Source: JAVBTR01 sp031556065
Lineage (GTDB): Bacteria > Bacillota > Clostridia > Christensenellales > Aristaeellaceae
Length of the DNA stretch: 64,000 nucleotides
Direction of reading: 5' to 3'
Assembly (NCBI GenBank): GCA_031556065.1
Contig: JAVBTR010000054.1
Location: forward strand, 90,366 to 154,365
Shown here in pieces: positions 1 through 7,613 of the stretch. Each line of letters opens with the position of its first letter. Positions within the stretch are counted from its first letter, which is position 1. Under the pieces are notes generated by a model. It saw only the letters and a list, made by a program, of their open reading frames with translations. It made no database searches and was not told where the DNA came from. A program made the position numbers and the translations under genes.

Positions 1-1074
1 GGCACCGGTTGGATCGCCGAAGCCCATGCAGAAAGCTTTAAGCGCATGCCCGATGCCGAAATCGTAGCCCTGGCCGATTTGATTCCCGGCAAGGCGGAAG
101 CCTTTAAGGCGCACTACCAATTAGACAGCGCACGTTGCTACCCCGATCACACCAGCATGCTTAAAGCCGAACAGCTGGATGCGGTCTCCATTTGCACCTA
201 TAACACCACCCACGCTCAATGCGCCATCGATTCGTTAAACGCGGGCGTGCATGTGCTGCTGGAAAAGCCTATGTGCGTTACCACCGAAGAAGCGGTAGAC
301 ATCCTCCGCGCAGAAAAGAAAAACGGCAAGCTGCTTTCCATTGGCTTTCAGCCACGCATGGACGCCAACATGCAATTGATCAAGAAAATCGTGCAATCCG
401 GCGAGCTTGGCGAAATTTACTACATTCAGACAGGTGGCGGCCGCCGCCGGGGCATCCCCAACTCCACCTTCATCGAAAAGAAAACCGCTGCACTGGGCGC
501 TTTAGGGGACATCGGCTGCTATTCTCTGGATATGGTTTTAAACGCCATCGGCTACCCCAAGCCCTTAACCGTTACAGGCTACACCTCCAACTTCTTCGGC
601 ACCAACGAAAAATACCAGTATGCCGATGCTAACCATACCGCCAAAGAAAATGCCGATCGCTTCAACGTAGACGATTTCGCTGCGGCCTTTATCCGTCTGG
701 AGGGCGGCATCGTTGTAGATTTTCGCATTTCCTGGGCCATGCACCTGGACACTCCCGGCGATACGGTGATCCTGGGCAAAAAAGCAGCCCTTCGCATTCC
801 TTCCACAGAATGCTGGAACGGCACCATCGGCGGCGCGATGAAATTGTATACCGATGTGGCCGGTACGCAGGTTGTGACAGAGCTTCCCATTATCGAGCAG
901 GAAGAGCCGGGCTTATTCGACCGCAAAATCCGCTCCTTCTTAGATGCCATTGAAAACGGCACTGCTGCCCCTGTGCCTGCCAGCGAAATTCTCTACAACC
1001 AGGCGATTATCGACGGGATCATGAAATCCTCCCAGGCAGGCCACGAAATCACCATCGATATTCCCGAAATTTGA
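1..1074 (+). CDS. Gfo/Idh/MocA family oxidoreductase, 5' end cut by window
   Basis: This is an NAD(P)-dependent sugar or sugar-acid dehydrogenase of the Gfo/Idh/MocA family. The frame is open from base 1, where residues GTGWIAEAHA are the end of the Rossmann nucleotide-binding loop, so only the first few residues are missing. The family EKP motif (LLEKPMCV), whose lysine is catalytic, lies near visible residue 90. LGDIGCYSLDMVL near residue 170 matches the second conserved family block. The first in-frame ATG at 46 lies inside the Rossmann fold and is not the start. The ThuA-like gene follows after 10 bases, and this pairing is common in polyol and disaccharide clusters. Substrate is not predictable. 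Confidence 0.9.
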   Translation, partial: GTGWIAEAHAESFKRMPDAEIVALADLIPGKAEAFKAHYQLDSARCYPDHTSMLKAEQLDAVSICTYNTTHAQCAIDSLNAGVHVLLEKPMCVTTEEAVDILRAEKKNGKLLSIGFQPRMDANMQLIKKIVQSGELGEIYYIQTGGGRRRGIPNSTFIEKKTAALGALGDIGCYSLDMVLNAIGYPKPLTVTGYTSNFFGTNEKYQYADANHTAKENADRFNVDDFAAAFIRLEGGIVVDFRISWAMHLDTPGDTVILGKKAALRIPSTECWNGTIGGAMKLYTDVAGTQVVTELPIIEQEEPGLFDRKIRSFLDAIENGTAAPVPASEILYNQAIIDGIMKSSQAGHEITIDIPEI

Positions 1075-1084
1075 GGTGTAACAT

Positions 1085-1804
1085 ATGATTCGCGTTACGA
1101 TTTGGAATGAATTTATCCACGAAAGGGAACCAGATTCCGCACCCCAAAAGACCTACCCTAACGGCATTCACATGGCGCTAAAGGAAATCCTCGGTGTTCA
1201 CGCCGATTTTGCAATCCGCACCGCCACACTGGACGATGTGGATTGCGGCTTGCCCCAATCGGTGCTGGATGAAACCGATGTGCTTATTTGGTGGGGCCAC
1301 GTGCGCCACAGCGCCGTACCCGACGATGTGGTTGAAAGGGTGACCGCCCGGGTCCTTAAAGGCATGGGCTTTATCGCCCTCCATTCAGGCCACATGAGCC
1401 GCCCCTTTATGAAACTAATGGGCACCTCCTGCGATCTGAGGTGGCGGGAAAACGGCGAAAAGGAACGGCTCTGGATGGTGAGTCCCGGACATCCCATCGT
1501 TCAAGGCCTGCCCCCTTATTTCGAAATTCCTCACGAAGAAACCTATGGCGAATTTTTCGATATTCCTACCCCGGACGAGGTGGTTTTGCTGGGCTGGTTT
1601 GAAGGCGGCGAGGTCTTTAGAAGCGGGTGCTGCTTTACCCGGGGTGCTGGCCGCATCTTCTACTTCCAGCCCGGCCATGAAACCAACCCCGTCTATTATC
1701 AGCCTGAAGTTTCTCTGGTTATCGCCAACGCCATCCGCTGGGCCGCGCCCGCGTTTGCGCCCAGGCTGGACTTTGGCTGGCATGAAGCCCTGGAAGGAAA
1801 GTAA
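1085..1804 (+). CDS. ThuA-like domain protein
   Basis: A 239-residue protein of the ThuA family, a class I glutamine-amidotransferase-like fold named after rhizobial trehalose utilisation. Family blocks visible are LIWWGHVRH near residue 60, FIALHSGHMS near residue 97, EETYGEFF near residue 150 and GRIFYFQPGHE near residue 185. Its ribosome binding site GAGGTG overlaps the stop of the upstream dehydrogenase, so the two are translationally coupled. ThuA proteins are linked to oxidation of disaccharides to keto-sugars together with Gfo/Idh/MocA partners. That role is inferred here from context; the biochemical activity of the family is not firmly established. Confidence 0.88.
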   Translation: MIRVTIWNEFIHEREPDSAPQKTYPNGIHMALKEILGVHADFAIRTATLDDVDCGLPQSVLDETDVLIWWGHVRHSAVPDDVVERVTARVLKGMGFIALHSGHMSRPFMKLMGTSCDLRWRENGEKERLWMVSPGHPIVQGLPPYFEIPHEETYGEFFDIPTPDEVVLLGWFEGGEVFRSGCCFTRGAGRIFYFQPGHETNPVYYQPEVSLVIANAIRWAAPAFAPRLDFGWHEALEGK

Positions 1805-1813
1805 AATGGAATT

Positions 1814-1866
1814 AACGCTGTCCAAGTCAAGAAAGTAAAACGCCTTGGCTTGGACAGCGTTTTTTT
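1814..1866 (+). terminator. Rho-independent terminator of the dehydrogenase-thuA unit
   Basis: An 18-base-pair stem (AACGCTGTCCAAGTCAAG against its near-perfect complement, with one G-U pair) is followed by seven T residues. It lies just after the ThuA-like gene and ends that transcription unit. Confidence 0.93.
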
Positions 1867-1954
1867 CAGAGCATTTACAAATGGTTTCCGGTATGGTGAA
1901 TTGCCCTGAATTATGCTAAAATAGCGGAAGGCCACCATAGTAGGAGGAACACGA

Positions 1955-3079
1955 ATGAAAATATCAAAAAAAGATGCCCTGGCTTGGTTCACATTTTTTG
2001 CCACTTTGCCGGAGGGCGAAGAAATCATGACCCACCAGCAAGAAATTATTTATGCCGTTTTCGCTCAGATCGAAGCAGCGGTGGATAACCGGCACACTTT
2101 ATTGTTGGCAGAAATCCAAAATCTCAAAAACATAGAAAACAGAACCTATTTTGTAGGCAACGAAAGCAAGTTTTCAAAGGGCTGCCGTTCTTGCCTAACA
2201 GGAACGGGCTTAAGCGCTATTCGCAAAACCAACAAATGCAACCTGGAATGCAAGTTTTGCTATAATTACGGCGAATTGGACTGCATTCCCCCAGTTGGCG
2301 AAGGCTTGTGGGAAATCGGCGGCACGAAGTTCTACGAAAAAGACATCGATCTTTTGCTCTCCATTCAGCGCCATCCCACAGGCATTTCATATGTGTATTT
2401 AGAACCCTTTATGGAAATTGAAAAATACCATGGCCTTATCAGAAAATTCCACGAGGCTAAAATTCACCAGCATATGTACACCAACGGTACCTTGTGCACG
2501 GAAGAAAATCTAAAAGCCCTGGGGGAAGCCGGTCTAGATGAGCTTCGCTTCAATTTAGGCGCTTCAAACTGTGCCGATAATGTGATCGCAAGCATCGCTA
2601 TAGCGAAGAAATACATTCCTTATGTGGGGATTGAAACCCCTATGACTCCTGAATTTTTCGAAACCTTCTTCAAGAAAAAGCTGGCCATCCTGGCTGCCAA
2701 GCCGGATTTTATCAATTGCGCAGAGCTGCACCTAAACGCCAACAACATCGATAACTATGCCGGTGAAAACATGTATTTAAACCGCCTTGGGTATCTCTCC
2801 CCCATTTGGAGCCGGGAAATAACGCTGAAACTCATGAAAACAGCTTCAGAAGAAAACTGGGATATGCTTGTGCACGATTGCTCCAATCACACCAAGTTTG
2901 CCAGGGATTTGAACCTGCGCACCAAAGAAGGAAGCTGGTTCGGTGCCAGCAATTATGCCTGCGAGTTCGGCAAAATCCCCTATGAATATTTCTTGCCTGT
3001 GCTTGAAGATGAGCAATTTACCTTTGTAACCGAAGAAGAACTGCCTGCTGGCTACCGACTGGGTGAACTGGTTTTTTAA
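1955..3079 (+). CDS. Radical SAM protein of unknown function
   Basis: A 374-residue protein with the radical SAM iron-sulfur motif CNLECKFC (CX3CX2C) near residue 100, so it should bind a [4Fe-4S] cluster and S-adenosylmethionine. Further cysteines (GCRSC) lie about 20 residues before the motif. I see no SPASM-type cysteine cluster at the C-terminus. The start is set by AGGAGG about seven bases before the ATG. It stands alone between a terminator and the convergent AraC gene, whose stop is one base away, so no partner or precursor peptide is evident. Its substrate is unknown. Confidence 0.85.
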   Translation: MKISKKDALAWFTFFATLPEGEEIMTHQQEIIYAVFAQIEAAVDNRHTLLLAEIQNLKNIENRTYFVGNESKFSKGCRSCLTGTGLSAIRKTNKCNLECKFCYNYGELDCIPPVGEGLWEIGGTKFYEKDIDLLLSIQRHPTGISYVYLEPFMEIEKYHGLIRKFHEAKIHQHMYTNGTLCTEENLKALGEAGLDELRFNLGASNCADNVIASIAIAKKYIPYVGIETPMTPEFFETFFKKKLAILAAKPDFINCAELHLNANNIDNYAGENMYLNRLGYLSPIWSREITLKLMKTASEENWDMLVHDCSNHTKFARDLNLRTKEGSWFGASNYACEFGKIPYEYFLPVLEDEQFTFVTEEELPAGYRLGELVF

Positions 3080-3080
3080 C

Positions 3081-3944
3081 CTAGACCAATATATCGCTGA
3101 AACCATGAGCTTGGGCCTCCCTGCGAAACCGCGCCGGGGATACACCCATGCTCTTTTTAAATACCTTTCCAAAGTAATTACCGTTTAAATAGCCACATTG
3201 GCAAGCGATCTCTTCCAGGTTCAATTCACTGGTCAAAAGCAATTGCGCCGCGTGGCGCAATCGGGTATGGGTAAGGGTTTCCACGAGAGTGCTGCCAGTT
3301 TGGGCTGCAAAAATCCGTGCCAGATGCTCCGGGGATAATTTCAACCGTCTTGCAACTTCCCCTACCCCTTCCAGGGTTTGAAACTCCTCTTCGATTAGCT
3401 TCAAAGCCTTTTCTACCGGCGCCCGAAGAGCCTCGTTGGGGCCGTTCAGCGAGGCGCATAGCCGGCATAAAAACAAAAAAGTCAATTCCTTTGCCACCCA
3501 TTCGTCGTTGATGATTCCCGCCTGGGCCTTGCGGTGCATTTGAAGAAGCGCCGAAATAGCGGGCGAATCCGGGGCCAGGGAAAACACTGCGCCATGCTGC
3601 TGGGCCACTGGTGCAATATACTGCTCAGCCGCCTGCCCGTTGAACATAACCCAGATAAACCGCCAGCCTGCCTTCGCCTTTTCTTCCAGCCAATACCGTG
3701 ATTGGCTTGGAATGGGCAGCAAAAACCCGGTTCCCGAGGGCAGTACATGCTCCTCTCCTGCAAGGTTCAAGCGGCCTTCCCCTGAAAGGGTGTACTGAAA
3801 AAGCCATGTGTCCCCTATGCGCTTTTCATTGGGCCAATCATAATCGCTGTAGTGGTGTTCAAGGCCAAGGCTATGAAGTGTCAGCACCTGCGGCGCCACT
3901 GTATCTAAAAAATGGAACCGGTAGGATTGAATTACATTTCGCAT
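3081..3944 (-). CDS. AraC family transcriptional regulator
   Basis: A 287-residue regulator. The N-terminal half looks like the usual cupin effector-binding domain, and the C-terminal 100 residues hold the two AraC helix-turn-helix motifs: VGEVARRLKLSPEHLARIF, then LEEIACQCGYLNGNYFGKVF with the family ending MGVSPARFRR. ATG at 3944 is preferred because AAGGTGG sits seven bases upstream; a TTG one codon earlier is too close. It is divergent from the GH4 gene, so it most likely activates that gene in response to the island's sugar. This role is inference from position. Confidence 0.92.
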   Translation of the reverse strand: MRNVIQSYRFHFLDTVAPQVLTLHSLGLEHHYSDYDWPNEKRIGDTWLFQYTLSGEGRLNLAGEEHVLPSGTGFLLPIPSQSRYWLEEKAKAGWRFIWVMFNGQAAEQYIAPVAQQHGAVFSLAPDSPAISALLQMHRKAQAGIINDEWVAKELTFLFLCRLCASLNGPNEALRAPVEKALKLIEEEFQTLEGVGEVARRLKLSPEHLARIFAAQTGSTLVETLTHTRLRHAAQLLLTSELNLEEIACQCGYLNGNYFGKVFKKSMGVSPARFRREAQAHGFSDILV

Positions 3945-3976
3945 CAAAAAACCACCTTTATATCAAAACAACGCTC

Positions 3977-4005
3977 TTGTTTATTTATCTTTCAATGCTT
4001 AGAAT
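3977..4005 (+). promoter_or_regulatory. Sigma-A-type promoter for the GH4 gene
   Basis: TTGTTT and TAGAAT are separated by 17 bases, with a TGC-like extension before the -10. It lies in the divergent region between the AraC and GH4 genes, 47 bases before the GH4 start. Confidence 0.6.
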
Positions 4006-4051
4006 AGCATCAAGATTACACCTATTTTATCACGAAGGAGAGAAAACCACA

Positions 4052-5536
4052 ATGTCTTTTAAAATCGCGTTTATCGGTGCAGGTTCCATTGGCTTCACCC
4101 GCCGCCTGCTGGCAGATATCCTAAGCGTTCCGGAATTTCACGATATCGAAGTGGCCTTCACCGACATCAACCCCGATAACCTTCGCATGGTCACTGAGCT
4201 TTGCCAGCGGGATATCAGCGAAAACGGCCTTCCCATTCAGATTCACGCCACCTTAGACCGCCGGGAAGCCTTTAAAAATGCCAAGTACGTTATCAACTGT
4301 GTACGCATCGGTATGCTGGAAGCCTTTCAAACGGATATCGAAATCCCGCTGAAATATGGAGTGGATCAATGCGTGGGCGATACCCTTTGCATTGGCGGCA
4401 TTATGTACGGCCAGCGGGGCGTCAACGCTGTGCTGGGTTTTTGTAAAGATATTAAAGAAGTAGCCTTGCCCAATTGCATGATGCTGAACTATTCAAACCC
4501 CAATGCCATGCTTACCTGGGCTTGTAACGTTTACGGCGGCGTGCCCACCCTTGGCCTGTGCCACGGCGTACAGCACGGCCATCAGCAGATCGCCGATGCC
4601 CTTAAGCGGGATGTGAAGGATGTGGATATCATCTGCGCGGGGCTGAATCACCAGACCTGGTATATCAGCGTTAAAACAGATGGGGTGGAGAGGGTGAAAG
4701 ATTTGCGCGCCATCCTACCCCAGGTGGAATCCATGCAAAAGGATGAAAGCATCCGCCTGGATGTGCTTAAAAATTTCGGCTACTATTCCACTGAATCCAA
4801 CGGCCACCTATCCGAATACCTTTCTTGGTACCGCACCCATCCCGATGAAATGGCGAATTGGATCAACCTGAGCGTATGGATTCAAGGGGAAACCGGCGGT
4901 TATCTGCGGGTTTGCAAAGAAAGCCGCAACTGGTTCGAAACGGATTTTCCCAACTGGCTCAAAGAGCCTGCTTTCCAATTTAAAGAGGAATTCCGCAGCT
5001 CCGAGCATGGCGGCCGCATTATTGAGGGCCTTGAAACTGGCCGGACCTATCGTGGGCACTTTAATGTAATAAACAACGGCACCATTTCCAACCTGCCCGA
5101 TGAATGCGTGGTAGAAGTGCCCTGCTATGCTGACCTCAACGGCATTTCCATTCCCCGTGTAGGGGATTTACCCCTGGGCTGCGCCGCCATCTGCTCCCAA
5201 AGCGTATGGGTGCAAAAGCTGGCCGTAGAAGCTGCCATCCGGGCGGATATCACCCTTTTATACCAGGCGGCTCTTATGGATCCCCTTACAGGCGCGGCCT
5301 GCACCACCACTCAAATCCGCCAAATGGTGGATGAGATGCTGATCGCCGGCGCTCCGTGGCTGCCCCAATATGGGTCAGAAATCGAAAAGGCCAAAGCCCG
5401 CATGGCCGCCATCACCCCGGATTACAGGCCTGTGAAGGGCTTTATCCAACAAGAAAAGACCATTGCCGAAATGGAACGACAAAGCGCCAAGTTCCGCCAG
5501 CAGGCTGCCGCCGCCGCTAAGGAAAATTGCAAGTGA
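4052..5536 (+). CDS. Glycoside hydrolase family 4 (alpha-glucosidase/alpha-galactosidase type)
   Basis: A 494-residue GH4 enzyme. The family hydrolyses glycosides by an NAD+- and Mn2+-dependent oxidation-elimination route. The Rossmann motif FIGAGSIGF starts at residue 6. The cysteine of GLCHGVQHG and the histidine of GLNHQTW correspond to the metal ligands of the family. The ATG at 4052 is chosen because GAAGGAG lies upstream and the nucleotide-binding strand begins directly after it; the open frame runs further 5' but into AraC sequence. GH4 also includes galacturonidases and phospho-glycosidases. The neighbouring GH65 genes favour an alpha-glucoside substrate, but this is not provable from sequence. 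Confidence 0.92.
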   Translation: MSFKIAFIGAGSIGFTRRLLADILSVPEFHDIEVAFTDINPDNLRMVTELCQRDISENGLPIQIHATLDRREAFKNAKYVINCVRIGMLEAFQTDIEIPLKYGVDQCVGDTLCIGGIMYGQRGVNAVLGFCKDIKEVALPNCMMLNYSNPNAMLTWACNVYGGVPTLGLCHGVQHGHQQIADALKRDVKDVDIICAGLNHQTWYISVKTDGVERVKDLRAILPQVESMQKDESIRLDVLKNFGYYSTESNGHLSEYLSWYRTHPDEMANWINLSVWIQGETGGYLRVCKESRNWFETDFPNWLKEPAFQFKEEFRSSEHGGRIIEGLETGRTYRGHFNVINNGTISNLPDECVVEVPCYADLNGISIPRVGDLPLGCAAICSQSVWVQKLAVEAAIRADITLLYQAALMDPLTGAACTTTQIRQMVDEMLIAGAPWLPQYGSEIEKAKARMAAITPDYRPVKGFIQQEKTIAEMERQSAKFRQQAAAAAKENCK

Positions 5537-5602
5537 CGGGATTTTCAAGGGTTATAGCCCTTGAATGGGTTTTAGTGAAACCCAACGCAACCTATTAAAA
5601 TT

Positions 5603-5708
5603 AAACCAAACCCCAGGTCGAGAGAGTGAAACGATTCTTGACAGCAGCTTGGCTGTATCCATGCCGCTATCAAGGACCGCAACCCTGCCTTTACCTGGGG
5701 TTTGGTTT
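5603..5708. repeat. 106-base element with perfect 16-bp terminal inverted repeats
   Basis: AAACCAAACCCCAGGT at 5603-5618 is perfectly complementary to 5693-5708. Inside, CTTGACAGC and GCTATCAAG form a second nested near-repeat. It lies between two convergent genes (GH4 and the beta-helix glycosidase), so it could be a two-way terminator, a structured RNA or a small non-autonomous mobile element. The rest of the interval 5537-5750 shows only a short hairpin at about 5547-5568 and no gene. Confidence 0.7.
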
Positions 5709-5750
5709 ATGATTTCATCAGGTGCTGTGTATCCCTTATTCTTATTACCC

Positions 5751-7613
5751 TTACCTTACGTAGATTTCAGCCGCTTGCCCACCTTTGCTGCCCGTGTTAT
5801 TAGCGAAGGTAATCCTTAATTCCACCACATTGCTTAGCGCAATGGGCAGTACCGCTTTATTTTCCGTATTGGGATCGAAGGTGATAACCGTTTCCACTAA
5901 AGCAAGTTCAACGCTTCCATCCGCCATGACAGCTTCCACGGAAAGCGTTTGTTCCCGTTTTCCCCAAACCTTGTCCGGGTTCAGGGCAATCACCAGCTCC
6001 TGCATAGCAAATGCCGTATCGCTTTTCAGGGTTACCATGTCCGATGCATTGGCCCCTTCCCAATAGGAGGTGAGTTTGCCATCTACCAAGTTAGACCCAT
6101 CATAGCTTTGGGTGTAGGAGGTGGCGGTGGCTGTGAATACCACGCTGGCTTCAACCGTAGTAACCGCAGGCTTTGTGGCCCTAATTGCCCCTCGCCTGTT
6201 TTGGGAAACGGTTGTCGCTTCATCGATAAAGGTAATGTTTGAACCGATCTTATTGTTCTTGTTAAGCTTGATATCATCAAGAGAAGTGATTCGCTTGCCC
6301 AAAATTTCAATATTTTTAAATGTCACATCATCAATGGTGTTTTCTTTTGAAAACGCAAAGATACGCCAGGAAGTCTCCACGCCCGAAAGCACCTTAATGT
6401 TTTCAAAGGAAACATTGCGAATATTGCCCCGTTCTTTGGCTTTGGACCATTGAGATTTGGTAGTGGTCAGCTCAATTAAGATCGGCGTGCCATCCCCCAG
6501 CCCCATTTGGGCATCCTCCACCACAATGTTTTCAAACCGCACATCTTTAATCAGCGCATTGTCGCTGTTGTGAATGGACATCACGGGCTTATGGAAGTTA
6601 TGCAAAACCGTAATGTTTCTAAAGGTGATATCCTCCATCACATCCGCCCGGCATTCGTAGCCCACCTCCATGGATTGGGCTAAGTCCGTCCACAGGATGC
6701 AATTTTCAAACAGAATACCGCTTACATCTCCGTCGTAGCCCTTCACCACCAAATTATCATCCCAGCCCCGAACAAAGCAGTTGCTGGCCTTAAGATTCCG
6801 GCAGCTTTGGGTGGTAATTCCATCGGAATTGGAACAGGCAGCTACAATGTTCACCCAATCGATGGTCACATTTTCACAGCGGTAAGTGTTCAGATTCCAG
6901 GCGGAGGCATTTAAAAGGGTAACGCCTTCAATGCGCACGTTTTCACAATCCACAAAATCCAGGGGAACAACGGTATCCACCCAGCGTTTGTATTGGCTGC
7001 CATCGATCATACCGCGACCTACAATGGCAATATCCTTCGCATTTGCTGCATGCACCGCACCCCGCAACACTGCACCCCCCGCCAGATAAAGGGTCTGGCC
7101 AGATTCTAAATTAATAACCCCTGCGTTATGCACCCCCGGACCAAAGTAAAGCACGCTGGGATCGTTGACATCGGGAATGTCTGTTTCCAGGGGCGATGCA
7201 AACAGATGCAGTGCAGTGGTGTAATCCCCATTGATTTCGACTGTGTAAGCACCTGCCCTATCCAACACGAAAGAAACCCTATTACCTTTCACAATTGCGC
7301 TAATGTTTTCGCTTAAAGGCCGTACGATAGCACTGTTCACTTCATCGGGATACAAAAGGGTTACCGAAACCGAACCATCCATAGAAAACAACGCCACAGG
7401 GGTGGATGAGCTCCTGGGGCGGGATTCCCATCTGCGCTGGTGGGTAACCTGCGCATCGGTGACAGTGAGTTCAACCCCTTCGATGAACACCTGCACCTTA
7501 TCACTCTGCTTTAGATTAATGGGCTGCTGGTGCAACTGAACACCTCCCGCCAAAGCTAAAATAGGCAAACAAACGAGAATCGCCATAAGCAGCATCGCTA
7601 GCCTTTTCTTCAT
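5751..7613 (-). CDS. Exported right-handed beta-helix glycoside hydrolase (clan GH-N, GH28/GH49-like) with C-terminal discoidin-like domain
   Basis: A 620-residue secreted protein with a signal peptide (MKKRLAMLLMAILVCLPILA). The central part is a parallel beta-helix with repeated blocks such as CENVTIDWVNI and ISGILFEN-type turns. NSDGI and GWDDN, 21 residues apart, match the NTD...DD catalytic aspartates of GH28 polygalacturonases and their GH49 dextranase relatives. The GH28 GHG and RIK motifs are not visible, which leans toward GH49 or an undefined subgroup. Residues about 490-620 resemble an F5/8 discoidin sugar-binding module. Its start overlaps the GH65 stop by one base (TAATG), so it is the last gene of the importer operon. 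Probably the extracellular first step; linkage unknown. Confidence 0.82.
   Translation of the reverse strand: MKKRLAMLLMAILVCLPILALAGGVQLHQQPINLKQSDKVQVFIEGVELTVTDAQVTHQRRWESRPRSSSTPVALFSMDGSVSVTLLYPDEVNSAIVRPLSENISAIVKGNRVSFVLDRAGAYTVEINGDYTTALHLFASPLETDIPDVNDPSVLYFGPGVHNAGVINLESGQTLYLAGGAVLRGAVHAANAKDIAIVGRGMIDGSQYKRWVDTVVPLDFVDCENVRIEGVTLLNASAWNLNTYRCENVTIDWVNIVAACSNSDGITTQSCRNLKASNCFVRGWDDNLVVKGYDGDVSGILFENCILWTDLAQSMEVGYECRADVMEDITFRNITVLHNFHKPVMSIHNSDNALIKDVRFENIVVEDAQMGLGDGTPILIELTTTKSQWSKAKERGNIRNVSFENIKVLSGVETSWRIFAFSKENTIDDVTFKNIEILGKRITSLDDIKLNKNNKIGSNITFIDEATTVSQNRRGAIRATKPAVTTVEASVVFTATATSYTQSYDGSNLVDGKLTSYWEGANASDMVTLKSDTAFAMQELVIALNPDKVWGKREQTLSVEAVMADGSVELALVETVITFDPNTENKAVLPIALSNVVELRITFANNTGSKGGQAAEIYVR

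Noticed and set aside
3698..4051. 5' extension of the GH4 frame
   Set aside because: It runs through the AraC gene and the GH4 promoter; the conserved GH4 N-terminus and ribosome binding site place the start at 4052.
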